A stretch of 64,000 nucleotides of DNA, taken from contig NZ_CP134706.1 in assembly GCF_038246755.1 (NCBI RefSeq), positions 4,960,001 through 5,024,000 of the forward strand. The letters run 5' to 3'. Positions 23,351 to 31,805 of this stretch are shown piece after piece (within the stretch, counting starts at the first letter, position 1; the number at the start of each line of letters is the position of its first letter). The translations under genes were made by a program, and so were the position numbers. The notes beneath the pieces were generated by a model that was not told the origin of the DNA, did not search any database, and worked only from the letters and a program-made list of their open reading frames with translations. Source of the DNA: Micromonospora sp. FIMYZ51 (lineage in GTDB: Bacteria; Actinomycetota; Actinomycetes; Mycobacteriales; Micromonosporaceae).

Positions 23351-24364
23351 TCACCGGGATTCGCTTGCACCGTCCGACCCGTCTGCGCGCCCGCTGCGTT
23401 CCAGCAGTTGGGCGACCGCGTCGCGAGCCGCAGAGGTGAAGGTGGTCGGCGTGAACACGTGCCGCTGCCAGTCCCCGTGCAGCCCACCGATGTCGTCGAC
23501 ACCCTCTTCCACGAGCAGCACCATGTACTTGCGGTACGCGAGCGCAGCACCCTTCTCTTCGATCAACCACGCGCTCGTGGCGTACCTCTCCTCGTCTCCG
23601 GCGAACCGCCGGGCTCTGGTCATCAGCGACACGAAGAACTCGCAGTCGCGGATCCGGTTGAGCACCGCCGCGCCGACGTACCCGTCGGCCCGACGGCCCG
23701 TGACCACTGTGAATCCCCGATCCGTCAGCAGCCCGGACAGCCCGCGCACGTAGCCGTCCTCCTCGGCGAACCGGTACGACAGGAAGACGCTCGCGGGCGT
23801 ACCGGTCGACCGCGCCGATCCCGGGCGCGCCGCCGCCAGGCTCTGGGTCTCCTCGACGTCCTCGACCAGCTGCTCCAACTTGTCATCGCCGGTGTCGGCG
23901 GCGATGTCCCGGACCCGGTCGAGCAACCGGTCGGTGCGCGAGGCGCCGGTGGCCCGCAGCCGGAAATCCCGGCATTTGACAAGCATCGCCTCGGTCTCCG
24001 CGGCCAACATCTCCGGCGGGGTCCGCTTGTCGAGGGTGTACATCTCCTTCAGCCCGGTCCGGGTGCCGCGGTAGAACATCGACGCGTGGTCTTCCACCGT
24101 TGCCAGGTCGACGTGCAGCACGACGGCCATGCCGGCCGCCGACCAGCCGAGCGCCAGATCGCCGGCACGGCCCAGCCCGGTCACCAGCGGATCGATAATC
24201 ACCACGTCGAAGGCGTCGTTGGCGACGGCGCGCTCGGCCTCGTCAAGGCTCTCCTCCACCACCACCCGCTCGACCAAGGGGCTGTCGGTCAACTCCTGAT
24301 AGAGCCGTCGGACGGCGGGAACGGAGTCACACAGGAGCACGGTCAGTCGGGACAGCGTAGGCAC
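23351..24364 (-). CDS. Receiver-like plus TIR domain protein
   Basis: 337 residues. Residues 6-125 look like a degenerate response-regulator receiver (LTVLLCDSVPAVRRLYQEL, AFDVVIIDPLVTG, with Asp58 where a phosphorylatable Asp would be). A helical linker follows. Residues 190-325 form a TIR-like domain: VFLSYRFAEED at 193-203, GFTVVTG, CEFFVSLMT, and SAWLIEEKGAAL at 265-275, where Glu269 or Glu270 would be the NAD-hydrolysing residue; then YMVLLVEEG. TIR proteins in bacterial immunity cleave NAD or make cyclic ADP-ribose signals. Start GTG 24364 has GGAG 9 nt upstream. First gene of the five-gene cluster. TIR fold fairly clear, receiver assignment moderate, enzyme activity inferred. Confidence 0.78.
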   Translation of the reverse strand: MPTLSRLTVLLCDSVPAVRRLYQELTDSPLVERVVVEESLDEAERAVANDAFDVVIIDPLVTGLGRAGDLALGWSAAGMAVVLHVDLATVEDHASMFYRGTRTGLKEMYTLDKRTPPEMLAAETEAMLVKCRDFRLRATGASRTDRLLDRVRDIAADTGDDKLEQLVEDVEETQSLAAARPGSARSTGTPASVFLSYRFAEEDGYVRGLSGLLTDRGFTVVTGRRADGYVGAAVLNRIRDCEFFVSLMTRARRFAGDEERYATSAWLIEEKGAALAYRKYMVLLVEEGVDDIGGLHGDWQRHVFTPTTFTSAARDAVAQLLERSGRADGSDGASESR

Positions 24365-24477
24365 AGCACGGGCTCCATGAATATCTCGCCGGTGGGAAAT
24401 GAGCACCCATGATGCCACGGTGATGAATGAGAACACCTCGGCGAGATGTCCGCCGACAACAGCCGAACGGCCCTACA

Positions 24478-24506
24478 CCTATCGGGCCACTTCTCTGTCT
24501 GATCAA
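24478..24506 (-). promoter_or_regulatory. Candidate promoter of the TIR/NTPase cluster
   Basis: On the minus strand TTGATC (24506-24501), a 17-nt spacer, then GATAGG (24483-24478), about 110 nt before the TIR start. The spacer 24365-24641 holds no gene and is AT-richer than the surroundings. Confidence 0.35.
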
Positions 24507-24641
24507 CCGTTTCTGTTTCCGGCCCTCGGAGATTCACCGCGACTGCCGAAGCGACGAAAGGCTGCGGGTCCGGAATCCGACAGTTCCCGCGCGGCGCTCG
24601 CGTCGATTTCACTCCGCTATTCGCCACGCCATTGGCGGTAG

Positions 24642-25442
24642 TCAGGCCGTGCCCAACGGTCCGGGGCCACTCGGTTCGGCCGGGCCGGCGGTGGCGACGC
24701 TGGCGCTTGTCGCGTCGCGGAGGATCTCCCGGGGCATCAGGCGACCCGACCGGTAGCAGATGCCGATGCCGGCGATCAGCACGAAGATCGCCCCGAAGGT
24801 CTGCAACGAGCCGATCAGGGCACCACCGAGGCCGAGCAGCGGGCTCGCGATCATCAGCATCGTGCCGTCCCCGATGCTGAACATTCCCGAGCGGGCCACC
24901 GCCCACCCGGTGAGCAGCCAACCCACGCTGTAACAGGTCGCACCGACAAGCACCAGCGACCGGGCGGTGGTGCCGAACACCGGGGTCTGCTCGGCGAGCC
25001 CCGCGAAGGGCAGCATGAGCACCGTGCCGGCGATGCTGACCAGCAGCCCCGCCACCGCGGCGTGCCGGCTACGGGTGGCGGCGAGCAGGCCCGCCAGGCC
25101 GAGCAGGGCCAACAGGCCGAGCCAGACCGCGAGCACCCAGCCGACCAGGTACAGCGGTCGGCCGTCGGCCGGGTACGGGTCGTTGCCGACCCCGCCGTCG
25201 CTGGCCATCGCCACCGCGCAGTAGAGAATCGCGTACGCCGGCAGCAGCCAGACGGCGGCCCGGGCGAGCCGGCGCAGTGACCACGCCCAGCTCGCATTGG
25301 TCGCCGGTCCCGGCGGGGCCGGGTCGTCGACGAAGGGCAGTACGCCGAAGCCCCCACCGGTACGCCGGGTGCCGAGCGGTCCGGCGGGATCGTGTGCCCC
25401 CGGCACCTCCGGCGCAGACCACAGGCGCTTCAGCGGTTCCAT
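24642..25442 (-). CDS. Multi-pass membrane protein, unknown
   Basis: 266 residues. A soluble, Pro/Gly-rich N-terminus (1-55) is followed by about six hydrophobic helices between 58 and 245 and a short tail. No transport or enzymatic motif is recognised. GTG/ATG context is ordinary; the start is at ATG 25442. It is separated from the TIR gene by 277 nt with a promoter candidate, so I do not place it in that operon. Composition is normal for the host. Confidence 0.7.
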   Translation of the reverse strand: MEPLKRLWSAPEVPGAHDPAGPLGTRRTGGGFGVLPFVDDPAPPGPATNASWAWSLRRLARAAVWLLPAYAILYCAVAMASDGGVGNDPYPADGRPLYLVGWVLAVWLGLLALLGLAGLLAATRSRHAAVAGLLVSIAGTVLMLPFAGLAEQTPVFGTTARSLVLVGATCYSVGWLLTGWAVARSGMFSIGDGTMLMIASPLLGLGGALIGSLQTFGAIFVLIAGIGICYRSGRLMPREILRDATSASVATAGPAEPSGPGPLGTA

Positions 25443-25572
25443 GCGTCACCTCGCTCGTCCACGAGCGGTGCTCAGGACGCGCCGAGGCGCCCCGATGCCT
25501 GGTCACCACCCGCACTACGACCGATGGTGGCAGGCACCGGAGCGCCTCATGAGCATTTCTCGCATTTGCTCC

Positions 25573-25609
25573 GGCTGACCCGGACCGGTGTGACCGGTCC
25601 GGGTCAGCC
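25573..25609 (-). terminator. Perfect 17-bp hairpin terminator after the SPFH gene
   Basis: GGCTGACCCGGACCGGT at 25573-25589 pairs exactly with 25593-25609 around a GTG loop, just beyond the stop of the SPFH gene. Confidence 0.8.
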
Positions 25610-25614
25610 CGGGA

Positions 25615-26724
25615 TCAGCCTCGCTCGCGCTGGTCGGCCGGGTCGTTGACCAGGCTCTCCGCGGAGATCGGCTCCGGAGCGGGCAGCCCCTGCGGCTTCT
25701 TGCCACCGGTGGCCTGCGCCTCCGCCACGCGTACCTCGTTGTGGATCTCCTCCGCCGCTGCGGCGGCGGCCTGCGCCGCCTCCGCGGCCTCCCGCTCGAC
25801 CGCGCTGGCGTCGTCGGAGGCCTGCGGGCTCGGCGCGTCGCCGACCATCTGGCTCAGCCCACCGAGCGCACCGCCCATCCCCTCCAGGGCCTTGGTCAGC
25901 TCGGCCGGCACGATCCACACCTTGTTGGCCGTGCCGTTGGCGATCTGCGGCAGCGCCTGGAGGTACTGGTAGGCGAGCACCTTCTGGCTCGGGTTGGCGG
26001 TGTGGATCGCGTCGAACACGGTCCGGATCGCCTTCGCCTGGCCCTCGGCCTGGAGGATCCGGGCCTGCCGGTCACCGTCGGCGCGCAGCACCGCCGCCTG
26101 CTTCTCACCCTCGGCGGAGAGAATCTGCGACTGCTTGTGCCCCTCGGCGTTCAGGATCGCGGCCCGGCGGTCCCGCTCGGCGCGCATCTGCTTCTCCATG
26201 GAGTCGCGGATGCTCGGCGGCGGCTCGATCGCCTTGATCTCGACCCGGGTCACCTTGATGCCCCACCGGCCGGTGGTCTCGTCAAGCACACCGGAGAGGT
26301 GCCGGTTGATCTCCTCACGGCTGGTCAGCGCACGCTCCAGGTCGAGCGAACCGATCACGTTCCGTAGCGTGGTGACGGTGAGCTGCTCGATGGCCTGGAG
26401 GAAGTTGGAGATCTCGTAGGTGGCCCGGACCGAGTCCACCACCTTGAAGTAGAGGACGGTGTCGATCGACACGACCAGGTTGTCCGAGGTGATCACCGGC
26501 TGCGGCGGGAAGCTGACCACCTGCTCGCGCATGTCGACCTTGGTGCGTACCGCGTCGACGAAGGGCACCAGGACGTTGAGGCCCGGATTCAGGGTGCGCT
26601 TGTACCGGCCGAGCCGCTCGACCACGTCCTGACGCTGCTGCGGCACGATCCGCACGGCCTTGGCCAGGGTGACCACTGCCAGCAGGGCCACGGCTATCAA
26701 CAGGACGGGGAACACGAATTCCAT
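25615..26724 (-). CDS. SPFH/band-7 (stomatin-like) membrane protein
   Basis: 369 residues. An N-terminal membrane helix (2-22) is followed by the SPFH domain (VRIVPQQRQDVVERLGRY onward, 26-190), then a coiled-coil with repeated AEG units (AILNAEGHKQSQILSAEGEK) and an Ala/Glu-rich tail. Stomatin-like proteins scaffold membrane microdomains and partner with NfeD. The ATG at 26724 lies after AAAGGTG and only 4 nt past the nfeD stop, so the pair is one operon, as in Mycobacterium tuberculosis Rv1487-Rv1488. Confidence 0.92.
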   Translation of the reverse strand: MEFVFPVLLIAVALLAVVTLAKAVRIVPQQRQDVVERLGRYKRTLNPGLNVLVPFVDAVRTKVDMREQVVSFPPQPVITSDNLVVSIDTVLYFKVVDSVRATYEISNFLQAIEQLTVTTLRNVIGSLDLERALTSREEINRHLSGVLDETTGRWGIKVTRVEIKAIEPPPSIRDSMEKQMRAERDRRAAILNAEGHKQSQILSAEGEKQAAVLRADGDRQARILQAEGQAKAIRTVFDAIHTANPSQKVLAYQYLQALPQIANGTANKVWIVPAELTKALEGMGGALGGLSQMVGDAPSPQASDDASAVEREAAEAAQAAAAAAEEIHNEVRVAEAQATGGKKPQGLPAPEPISAESLVNDPADQRERG

Positions 26725-26728
26725 CCGT

Positions 26729-27199
26729 TCACCTTTCCGCTTCGGGTAGCTCACCGGGCGTCGCAACGTCCCGCCAGACCAGGGCTACCGCTCCCTTGAC
26801 CTGGATAACCTGCACCCGTTCGCCGGGTGCCAAAACCTGGGTGGCGTCGTAGGCGCGGGCGCTCCACGTCTCGCCATCAATCTTCACCACGCCCTGGTCC
26901 GCGTCGACCTGTTCCAGCACCAGGGCGGTCGACCCCTCGATCGCCTCGACACCGAAGACGGTGCCCCGATCCTCCGAGGAGGTCTGCTTGTGCCGCTGGA
27001 TGACCGGCCGCGCGGCGAGCACGGTCAGCGCCGACACGGCAGCGAAAACCACCGCCTGCACCGGCACCGAGGCACCGAGAGCGGCGGCACCGGCAGCGGC
27101 GAAAGCGCCGACCGAGAACATGATCAGGAACAGCGTCGCCGTGAAGATCTCGGCGACCGCCAACACCACGCCCAGCACGATCCACAACACGGCTTCCAT
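26729..27199 (-). CDS. NfeD-like membrane protein
   Basis: 156 residues. Two to three membrane helices (3-25, 29-50, 54-72) and a C-terminal OB-fold beta domain (STALVLEQVDADQGVVKIDG, then LAPGERVQVIQVKGAVALVW), the short NfeD1b form lacking the ClpP-like protease. It works with the adjacent SPFH protein. The ATG at 27199 is preferred over the upstream in-frame codon because the first helix begins right there. Confidence 0.9.
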   Translation of the reverse strand: MEAVLWIVLGVVLAVAEIFTATLFLIMFSVGAFAAAGAAALGASVPVQAVVFAAVSALTVLAARPVIQRHKQTSSEDRGTVFGVEAIEGSTALVLEQVDADQGVVKIDGETWSARAYDATQVLAPGERVQVIQVKGAVALVWRDVATPGELPEAER

Positions 27200-27282
27200 G
27201 TAACGATCGTGACACGGCAATGCACGTGTCATCGAACTGTCATGATCGAGCCCTGGCGACCACCACCACCGAGGGAGGGTTC

Positions 27283-28602
27283 GTGCCCCTGCGTCCGGAA
27301 ACTACCCGCCGGATCGACGCGCTGGTGGCCGACGCGCAGTCCGCCGGCCGCGTTCCGTCGCTTGTCGTCGGGGTGGTGCGCGACGGCACGCTGGCCCACC
27401 TGACCGGCGCCGGCACCCGCCCGCAACCCGATGCCGACCTGCAATACCGGCTCGGCTCGATCACCAAGACGATGACCGCGGTGCTGATCATGCAGGAACG
27501 GGACGCCGGCCGGCTGGCCCTGGACGATCCGTTACGGCGGCACCTGCCCGAGGCCGCCGCAGCCGGCCCGGTCACCCTGCGCCAGCTCCTCGGGCATGCC
27601 GGTGGCCTGCAACGCGAGCCCGACGGGCCGTGGTGGGAACGCAGCCCGGGCGTCGACCTGACCACCCTGTTGCAGGGCTTCTCCGCCGCGAAGGTCGCGT
27701 ACCCGCCGCACCACGCGTTCCACTACTCCAACCTGGCGTACGGTCTGCTCGGCGGGGCGCTGGAGCGGATCACGAAGACGCCGTGGCCACAGCTGCTGCG
27801 CGAGCGGATCCTCGACCCGCTCGGCCTGGACCGCACCACGTACGCGGCCACCGAGCCGTACGCCCCCGGCTACGTGGTGCACCCCTGGCACGACACGCTG
27901 CGGGAGGAGCCGCGTACCGACACCGGGGCGATGGCGCCGGCCGGGCAGCTCTGGTCCACCGTGGCGGACCTGGGCCGCTGGGCGGCCTTCCTGGCCGACC
28001 CCGACCCGGCGGTGCTCGCCCCGGGGACCCTGACCGAGATGTGCGCCCCGGTGATCCTCACCGACCCGGACACCTGGCGGGGCGGGTACGGCCTCGGCAT
28101 CGAGTTGATCCGCGAGGGTGACCGGGTGTACGCCGGACACGGCGGCTCGATGCCCGGCTACGGCGCGATGCTGATCGTGCACCGGCCCAGTCGTACCGGC
28201 GTGGTCGGCTTCGCCAACTCGTACACCTTCCGCTCCGGCGGGCTCCGCCCGCTCACCCGGCAGCTGCTCGGTTACGTCCTGGACGCCGAACCCGTGCCGC
28301 CCCGGCCGTGGCGCCCGGCCGACGCACCACCACCTGCCGACGTCGCGGCGCTCACCGGCCGGTGGTGGTGGATGGGCAGCTCGCTCGACCTCAGCTGGGA
28401 CGCGGCCACCGACGAGCTGATCGGGGTCACCTCGGGCGGCAAGGTCAGCCGCTACGCGGCGCACGGCCCCAACCGCTGGCGGGGCGTCGGCGGCGAGGAA
28501 CACGGCGAGGTGCTTGCGGTGCTCCACGATGCCGCCGGCACCCCGGTCGCCCTGGACATCGCCACCTTCGTGTTCACCCGCACCCCCGACGACCTCCCCT
28601 GA
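27283..28602 (+). CDS. Serine hydrolase, class C beta-lactamase/DD-peptidase fold
   Basis: 439 residues from the GTG at 27283, which has GGAGGG 5 nt upstream. SxxK motif SITK near residue 65, YSN (Tyr-x-Asn) near 150 and HGG near 287 are the three active-site motifs of the AmpC/EstB/ADP family. No signal peptide, so an intracellular esterase or peptidase is more likely than a secreted beta-lactamase. The C-terminal 90 residues form a separate small domain of the type seen in D-aminopeptidase relatives. Divergent from nfeD with a shared promoter gap of about 80 nt. Confidence 0.85.
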   Translation: MPLRPETTRRIDALVADAQSAGRVPSLVVGVVRDGTLAHLTGAGTRPQPDADLQYRLGSITKTMTAVLIMQERDAGRLALDDPLRRHLPEAAAAGPVTLRQLLGHAGGLQREPDGPWWERSPGVDLTTLLQGFSAAKVAYPPHHAFHYSNLAYGLLGGALERITKTPWPQLLRERILDPLGLDRTTYAATEPYAPGYVVHPWHDTLREEPRTDTGAMAPAGQLWSTVADLGRWAAFLADPDPAVLAPGTLTEMCAPVILTDPDTWRGGYGLGIELIREGDRVYAGHGGSMPGYGAMLIVHRPSRTGVVGFANSYTFRSGGLRPLTRQLLGYVLDAEPVPPRPWRPADAPPPADVAALTGRWWWMGSSLDLSWDAATDELIGVTSGGKVSRYAAHGPNRWRGVGGEEHGEVLAVLHDAAGTPVALDIATFVFTRTPDDLP

Positions 28603-28606
28603 CTGC

Positions 28607-29896
28607 TCACGGAGGGGTGGCGCGGACGACTACCGCTTCGGGGACCGGTGGCGGTGGTCCGGGTCGCTCCCGGGCCAGGCGGCGGACCGCGGTGTTGAGC
28701 ACGGCGATCACCGGTACCGCGATGAGCGCGCCGAAGATGCCGTCGAGTACCACGCCGGCGGTCACCGCCAGCACCACGGGCAACGGGTGCAGCGCCACCG
28801 CCCGGCCCATGATCCACGGCTGGAGGACGTTGCCCTCCACCTGCTGGACCACGATCACCGCACCGAGGACGGCCAACGCGGTGACCCAGCCGCTGTCGAC
28901 CAGGGCGACCAGGACCGCCACCGCTCCGGAGAGCGTCGCACCGACGATCGGGATGAACGCGCCGAGGAACACCAGCGCGGCCAGCGGGAAGGCGAACGGC
29001 ACGTCGAGCAGTACCAGCGCGACCCCGATGCCCACCGCGTCGATGAACGCCACCAGCACGGTGGCCCGGACGTAGGCCACCAGGGTCAGCCACGAGGCAC
29101 GGCCGGCGTCGTCGGCCCGCCAGCGCGCCGCGGCCGGGAACATCCCGACCAGGAACCGCCAGATCCGGTCCCCGTCGCGCAGGAAGAAGAACGTGGCGAA
29201 CAGCACCAGCAGGGTGCCGGTGAACACCTCGAACACCGTGCCGGCGGTGTTGATCGCGCCGCTGGTCAACGACTGGCTGTTCTCGTTGATCCAGTTCTGC
29301 CCGGCCTCGACGTACCGGTTGAGCTGCCCGTCGGAGAGGCCGACCGGCCCGTCGCGGAGCCAGTCCTGGATCTGCCCGATGCCGGCCGCGGCCCGGGTAC
29401 TCAGGTCGGGCAGGCCGACGATGAACTGGTTGACCACCATGGTCAACGTGCCGACCACCGCGGCCAGCCCGCTGATCAGCACCACGGCGGTGGCCAGCGT
29501 GCGCGGGACGCCGACCCGCAGCAGCCACCCCACGGCCGGTGCCAGCAGGGCGGCGAGCAGCAGGGCCACCAGCAACGGCACGATGACGATGCGGATGGTG
29601 CCCAGCAGGCGCAGCAGCGCCCAGCCGACCACCCCGATGACGATGAGTCGCCAGGACCAGGCGGCGGCGATCCGCAGCGCCCTGGGCACGTCGGAGTCGT
29701 CGCGGCTCGCCGTCGAGGCGCTACCGTCGATCGGCGGACCGGGCCGGTGCACCGGTTCGGCAAACCCGGAATCCGCCGCTTCGGCGGCGCGGCTCACCGA
29801 CCGTGCGCGCTGACGCTCACGGGCCGTGCGAACCGCCGCGCGGCCCGTCTCGTACGCCTGACGCAGCCGCTGCCGCGACCGCTGGAACCGACTCAA
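28607..29896 (-). CDS. AI-2E family (PerM-like) transporter
   Basis: 429 residues, probable TTG start at 29896 behind a GGGGGGTG site. A basic, disordered N-terminus (1-75) precedes about eight membrane helices (85-410) with the family stretches FLRDGDRIWRFLV, FPLAALVFLGAFIPIVGA and VVQQVEGNVLQPWIMGRAVALHP. The name comes from a TqsA study; members export diverse small solutes, and some act as Na/H antiporters, so the substrate is open. It ends 4 nt before the stop of the convergent serine hydrolase. Confidence 0.88.
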   Translation of the reverse strand: MSRFQRSRQRLRQAYETGRAAVRTARERQRARSVSRAAEAADSGFAEPVHRPGPPIDGSASTASRDDSDVPRALRIAAAWSWRLIVIGVVGWALLRLLGTIRIVIVPLLVALLLAALLAPAVGWLLRVGVPRTLATAVVLISGLAAVVGTLTMVVNQFIVGLPDLSTRAAAGIGQIQDWLRDGPVGLSDGQLNRYVEAGQNWINENSQSLTSGAINTAGTVFEVFTGTLLVLFATFFFLRDGDRIWRFLVGMFPAAARWRADDAGRASWLTLVAYVRATVLVAFIDAVGIGVALVLLDVPFAFPLAALVFLGAFIPIVGATLSGAVAVLVALVDSGWVTALAVLGAVIVVQQVEGNVLQPWIMGRAVALHPLPVVLAVTAGVVLDGIFGALIAVPVIAVLNTAVRRLARERPGPPPPVPEAVVVRATPP

Positions 29897-29982
29897 GCAG
29901 CACCCCCCGGGGTGGTAGGGATCAGGCCGTCCACGCTAGCGCCCAGGCCCGCCGGCCGATCGGGGGCACGGGCCCGGCCGGA

Positions 29983-30795
29983 TCAGCCCGGCTCGGTGAC
30001 GAAGTCGATCAACCGCTCCATCGCGTTGATCAACGGCGTCTCCACCTCGGCGTAGGTGTTCACCCGGGACAGGATGTGCCGCCACATGGCGGCCGGCTCG
30101 GCCACCCCGAGCGCCGCGCAGACGCCCTCCTTCCAGGGCCGTCCCGGCGGCACCACCGGCCACGCCCGGATGCCCAGCGCCGCCGGTTTCACCGCCTGCC
30201 ACACATCGACGTACGGGTGCCCGGTGACGAGCACGTGCGGCGAGGTCACCCGGGCCACGATCCGGCTCTCCTTCGAGCCGGGCACGAGATGGTCGACGAG
30301 TACGCCGAGCCGCCGATGCGGGGCGGGGCCGAACTCGCGTATTGCGGCGTCGAGTTCGTCGATGCCCGCCAGCGGTTCCACCACCACGCCCTCGATGCGC
30401 AGGTCGTCGCCCCAGATCCGCTCGACCAGGGCGGCGTCGTGCACGCCCTCCACCCAGATCCGGCTGGCTCGGGCGACCCGGGCGGACACCCCGTCCACCG
30501 CGATCGACCCGGACGCGGTACGCCGACGCGCCGCCGGCACCGGTGCGCGGGCCGGCCGGCGCAGGGTGACCGGCTGGCCGTCGAGCAGGAACGCGGCCGG
30601 GAGCAGCGGGAAGTTGCGCCGCTTGCCGTGCCGGTCCTCCAGCACCACCGCGCCGGACTCGAACCCGACCACCGCACCACAGAAGCCCGAGTCGACGTCC
30701 TCGACCACCAGATCCGGTTCGGCGTCCACCTCCGGGGTCACCTTCCGTCGCCGCCAGTCCCCCGCCAACACGTCCTCGCCATACCGCCGCCCCAT
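29983..30795 (-). CDS. DUF3097 family protein
   Basis: 270 residues, conserved in actinobacteria (counterpart of Rv1486c by family and by position near inhA/hemZ and nfeD). Stretches such as SRIWVEGVHDAALVERIWGDDLR and VLVDHLVPGSKESRI look like a TOPRIM fold (Glu, then DxxxPG), suggesting a nucleic-acid role; that is inference. The ATG at 30795 lies 6 nt after a TAGCGT box, a leaderless start. Confidence 0.88.
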   Translation of the reverse strand: MGRRYGEDVLAGDWRRRKVTPEVDAEPDLVVEDVDSGFCGAVVGFESGAVVLEDRHGKRRNFPLLPAAFLLDGQPVTLRRPARAPVPAARRRTASGSIAVDGVSARVARASRIWVEGVHDAALVERIWGDDLRIEGVVVEPLAGIDELDAAIREFGPAPHRRLGVLVDHLVPGSKESRIVARVTSPHVLVTGHPYVDVWQAVKPAALGIRAWPVVPPGRPWKEGVCAALGVAEPAAMWRHILSRVNTYAEVETPLINAMERLIDFVTEPG

Positions 30796-30801
30796 GCCAC
30801 C

Positions 30802-30807
30802 ACGCTA
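30802..30807 (-). promoter_or_regulatory. -10 box of leaderless DUF3097 gene
   Basis: TAGCGT on the minus strand, then GGTGGC, then ATG 30795. Confidence 0.5.
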
Positions 30808-30862
30808 AATCCAGTTCTCCCCCAGCCCTCGCCGACCCGCCGCGCGGTGCGTTCCGGACCCG

Positions 30863-30934
30863 TCGATCATGCAGTCGCCGCCGGCACATAAGCCGCAAAA
30901 GCGGATGAAATTGGGACTCAGGCTGCATGATCGA
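30863..30934. repeat. Intergenic inverted repeat, TCGATCATGCAG type
   Basis: TCGATCATGCAG at 30863-30874 and its exact complement at 30923-30934, with 48 nt between. Same style as the GATCTTGCACTTT hairpins but with different arms, and here between divergent genes, so not a simple terminator. Confidence 0.6.
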
Positions 30935-30988
30935 ACGGGCCGGAGGGCGCAGGGCGCGGCAGCCGAGACACAGGCGGGCGTCAGCACG

Positions 30989-30994
30989 TACTCT
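30989..30994 (+). promoter_or_regulatory. -10 box of leaderless gene at 31001
   Basis: TACTCT, 6 nt, then ATG 31001. Confidence 0.5.
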
Positions 30995-31000
30995 TTCGGC

Positions 31001-31795
31001 ATGTCCACCCCCGCTGCGGGTGCGGCCATCCTCGCGCCGCGCCGGTCGAGCCGGTTCGTTGCCTGGGTGCGCGCGTGGCGCGCCGGGCTGGTGCCGTTCG
31101 ACGAGGTCGCCGACGCGGTCGCCGGCGACGAGGAGCACCTGGTCGCGGACGCGCCCGGCACCTGGACGGACGTGCCGCTCCCGGCGGCGCTGCCCACCCT
31201 GGCCAAGCTCTCGCCCGACGAGATCCGGCTGGTGCTTCCCGCACCCGGCGATCCGCGCGGCCTGCCCGGCCCCGGAGACTTCGCCGGCACCGCGCTGCTC
31301 GCCGGCGAGGCGGTGATCGCCGGCACGATGGGCCTGATCCCCGAGGTACGGGTGCACACCTCGGGCTCCGGGGACACCTTCGAAACGGTGCTCTGGCGGG
31401 TCTACCCGCTGCCGGCCGACGCGCCCGCCGCGTCGCTCACCCTGCCCGGCGCCGCCGAGGCGGAGGCGGAACTCGCCGCCGCGCTGGCCGACACCACCGC
31501 CGCGCTCACCCGCCTCGACGTGGCCCAGTGGCGTCCCGAACTGGCGGGCGCCCTGGAGGCGCTGCGCCGCCCGGACGGCACCACCGACCTGCCACCCGGC
31601 TTCGATCCACGAGCCCGCCGGCTGTTCGCCCGCGCCGCCGTGCTCGACCGGGTACTCGCCCTGGCCGGGCACGCCGCGCCCGGCGGCGCGGTGAACAACT
31701 ACGAAGCCCAGCAGCGGGACGCCGCCCTGCGCCCGCTGACCGCCGCCTGCCGCCAGGCCCTCGTCGCGGCCTGCAACGCCCCGCTGCGGCCGTAA
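31001..31795 (+). CDS. Conserved hypothetical protein, 264 aa
   Basis: Not assigned. No signal peptide, membrane segment or catalytic motif is visible. The N-terminal 110 residues (SSRFVAWVRAWRAGLVPFDE, then ADAPGTWTDVPLPAALPTL) form a compact domain that looks conserved in actinomycetes, followed by an Ala-rich helical half. The ATG at 31001 is fixed by a TACTCT -10 box 6 nt upstream; the longer upstream reading would run through the inverted repeat at 30863-30934 and is rejected. The next gene starts 11 nt after its stop and is likely co-transcribed. Confidence 0.75.
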   Translation: MSTPAAGAAILAPRRSSRFVAWVRAWRAGLVPFDEVADAVAGDEEHLVADAPGTWTDVPLPAALPTLAKLSPDEIRLVLPAPGDPRGLPGPGDFAGTALLAGEAVIAGTMGLIPEVRVHTSGSGDTFETVLWRVYPLPADAPAASLTLPGAAEAEAELAAALADTTAALTRLDVAQWRPELAGALEALRRPDGTTDLPPGFDPRARRLFARAAVLDRVLALAGHAAPGGAVNNYEAQQRDAALRPLTAACRQALVAACNAPLRP

Positions 31796-31805
31796 CGGAC
31801 GAGAG

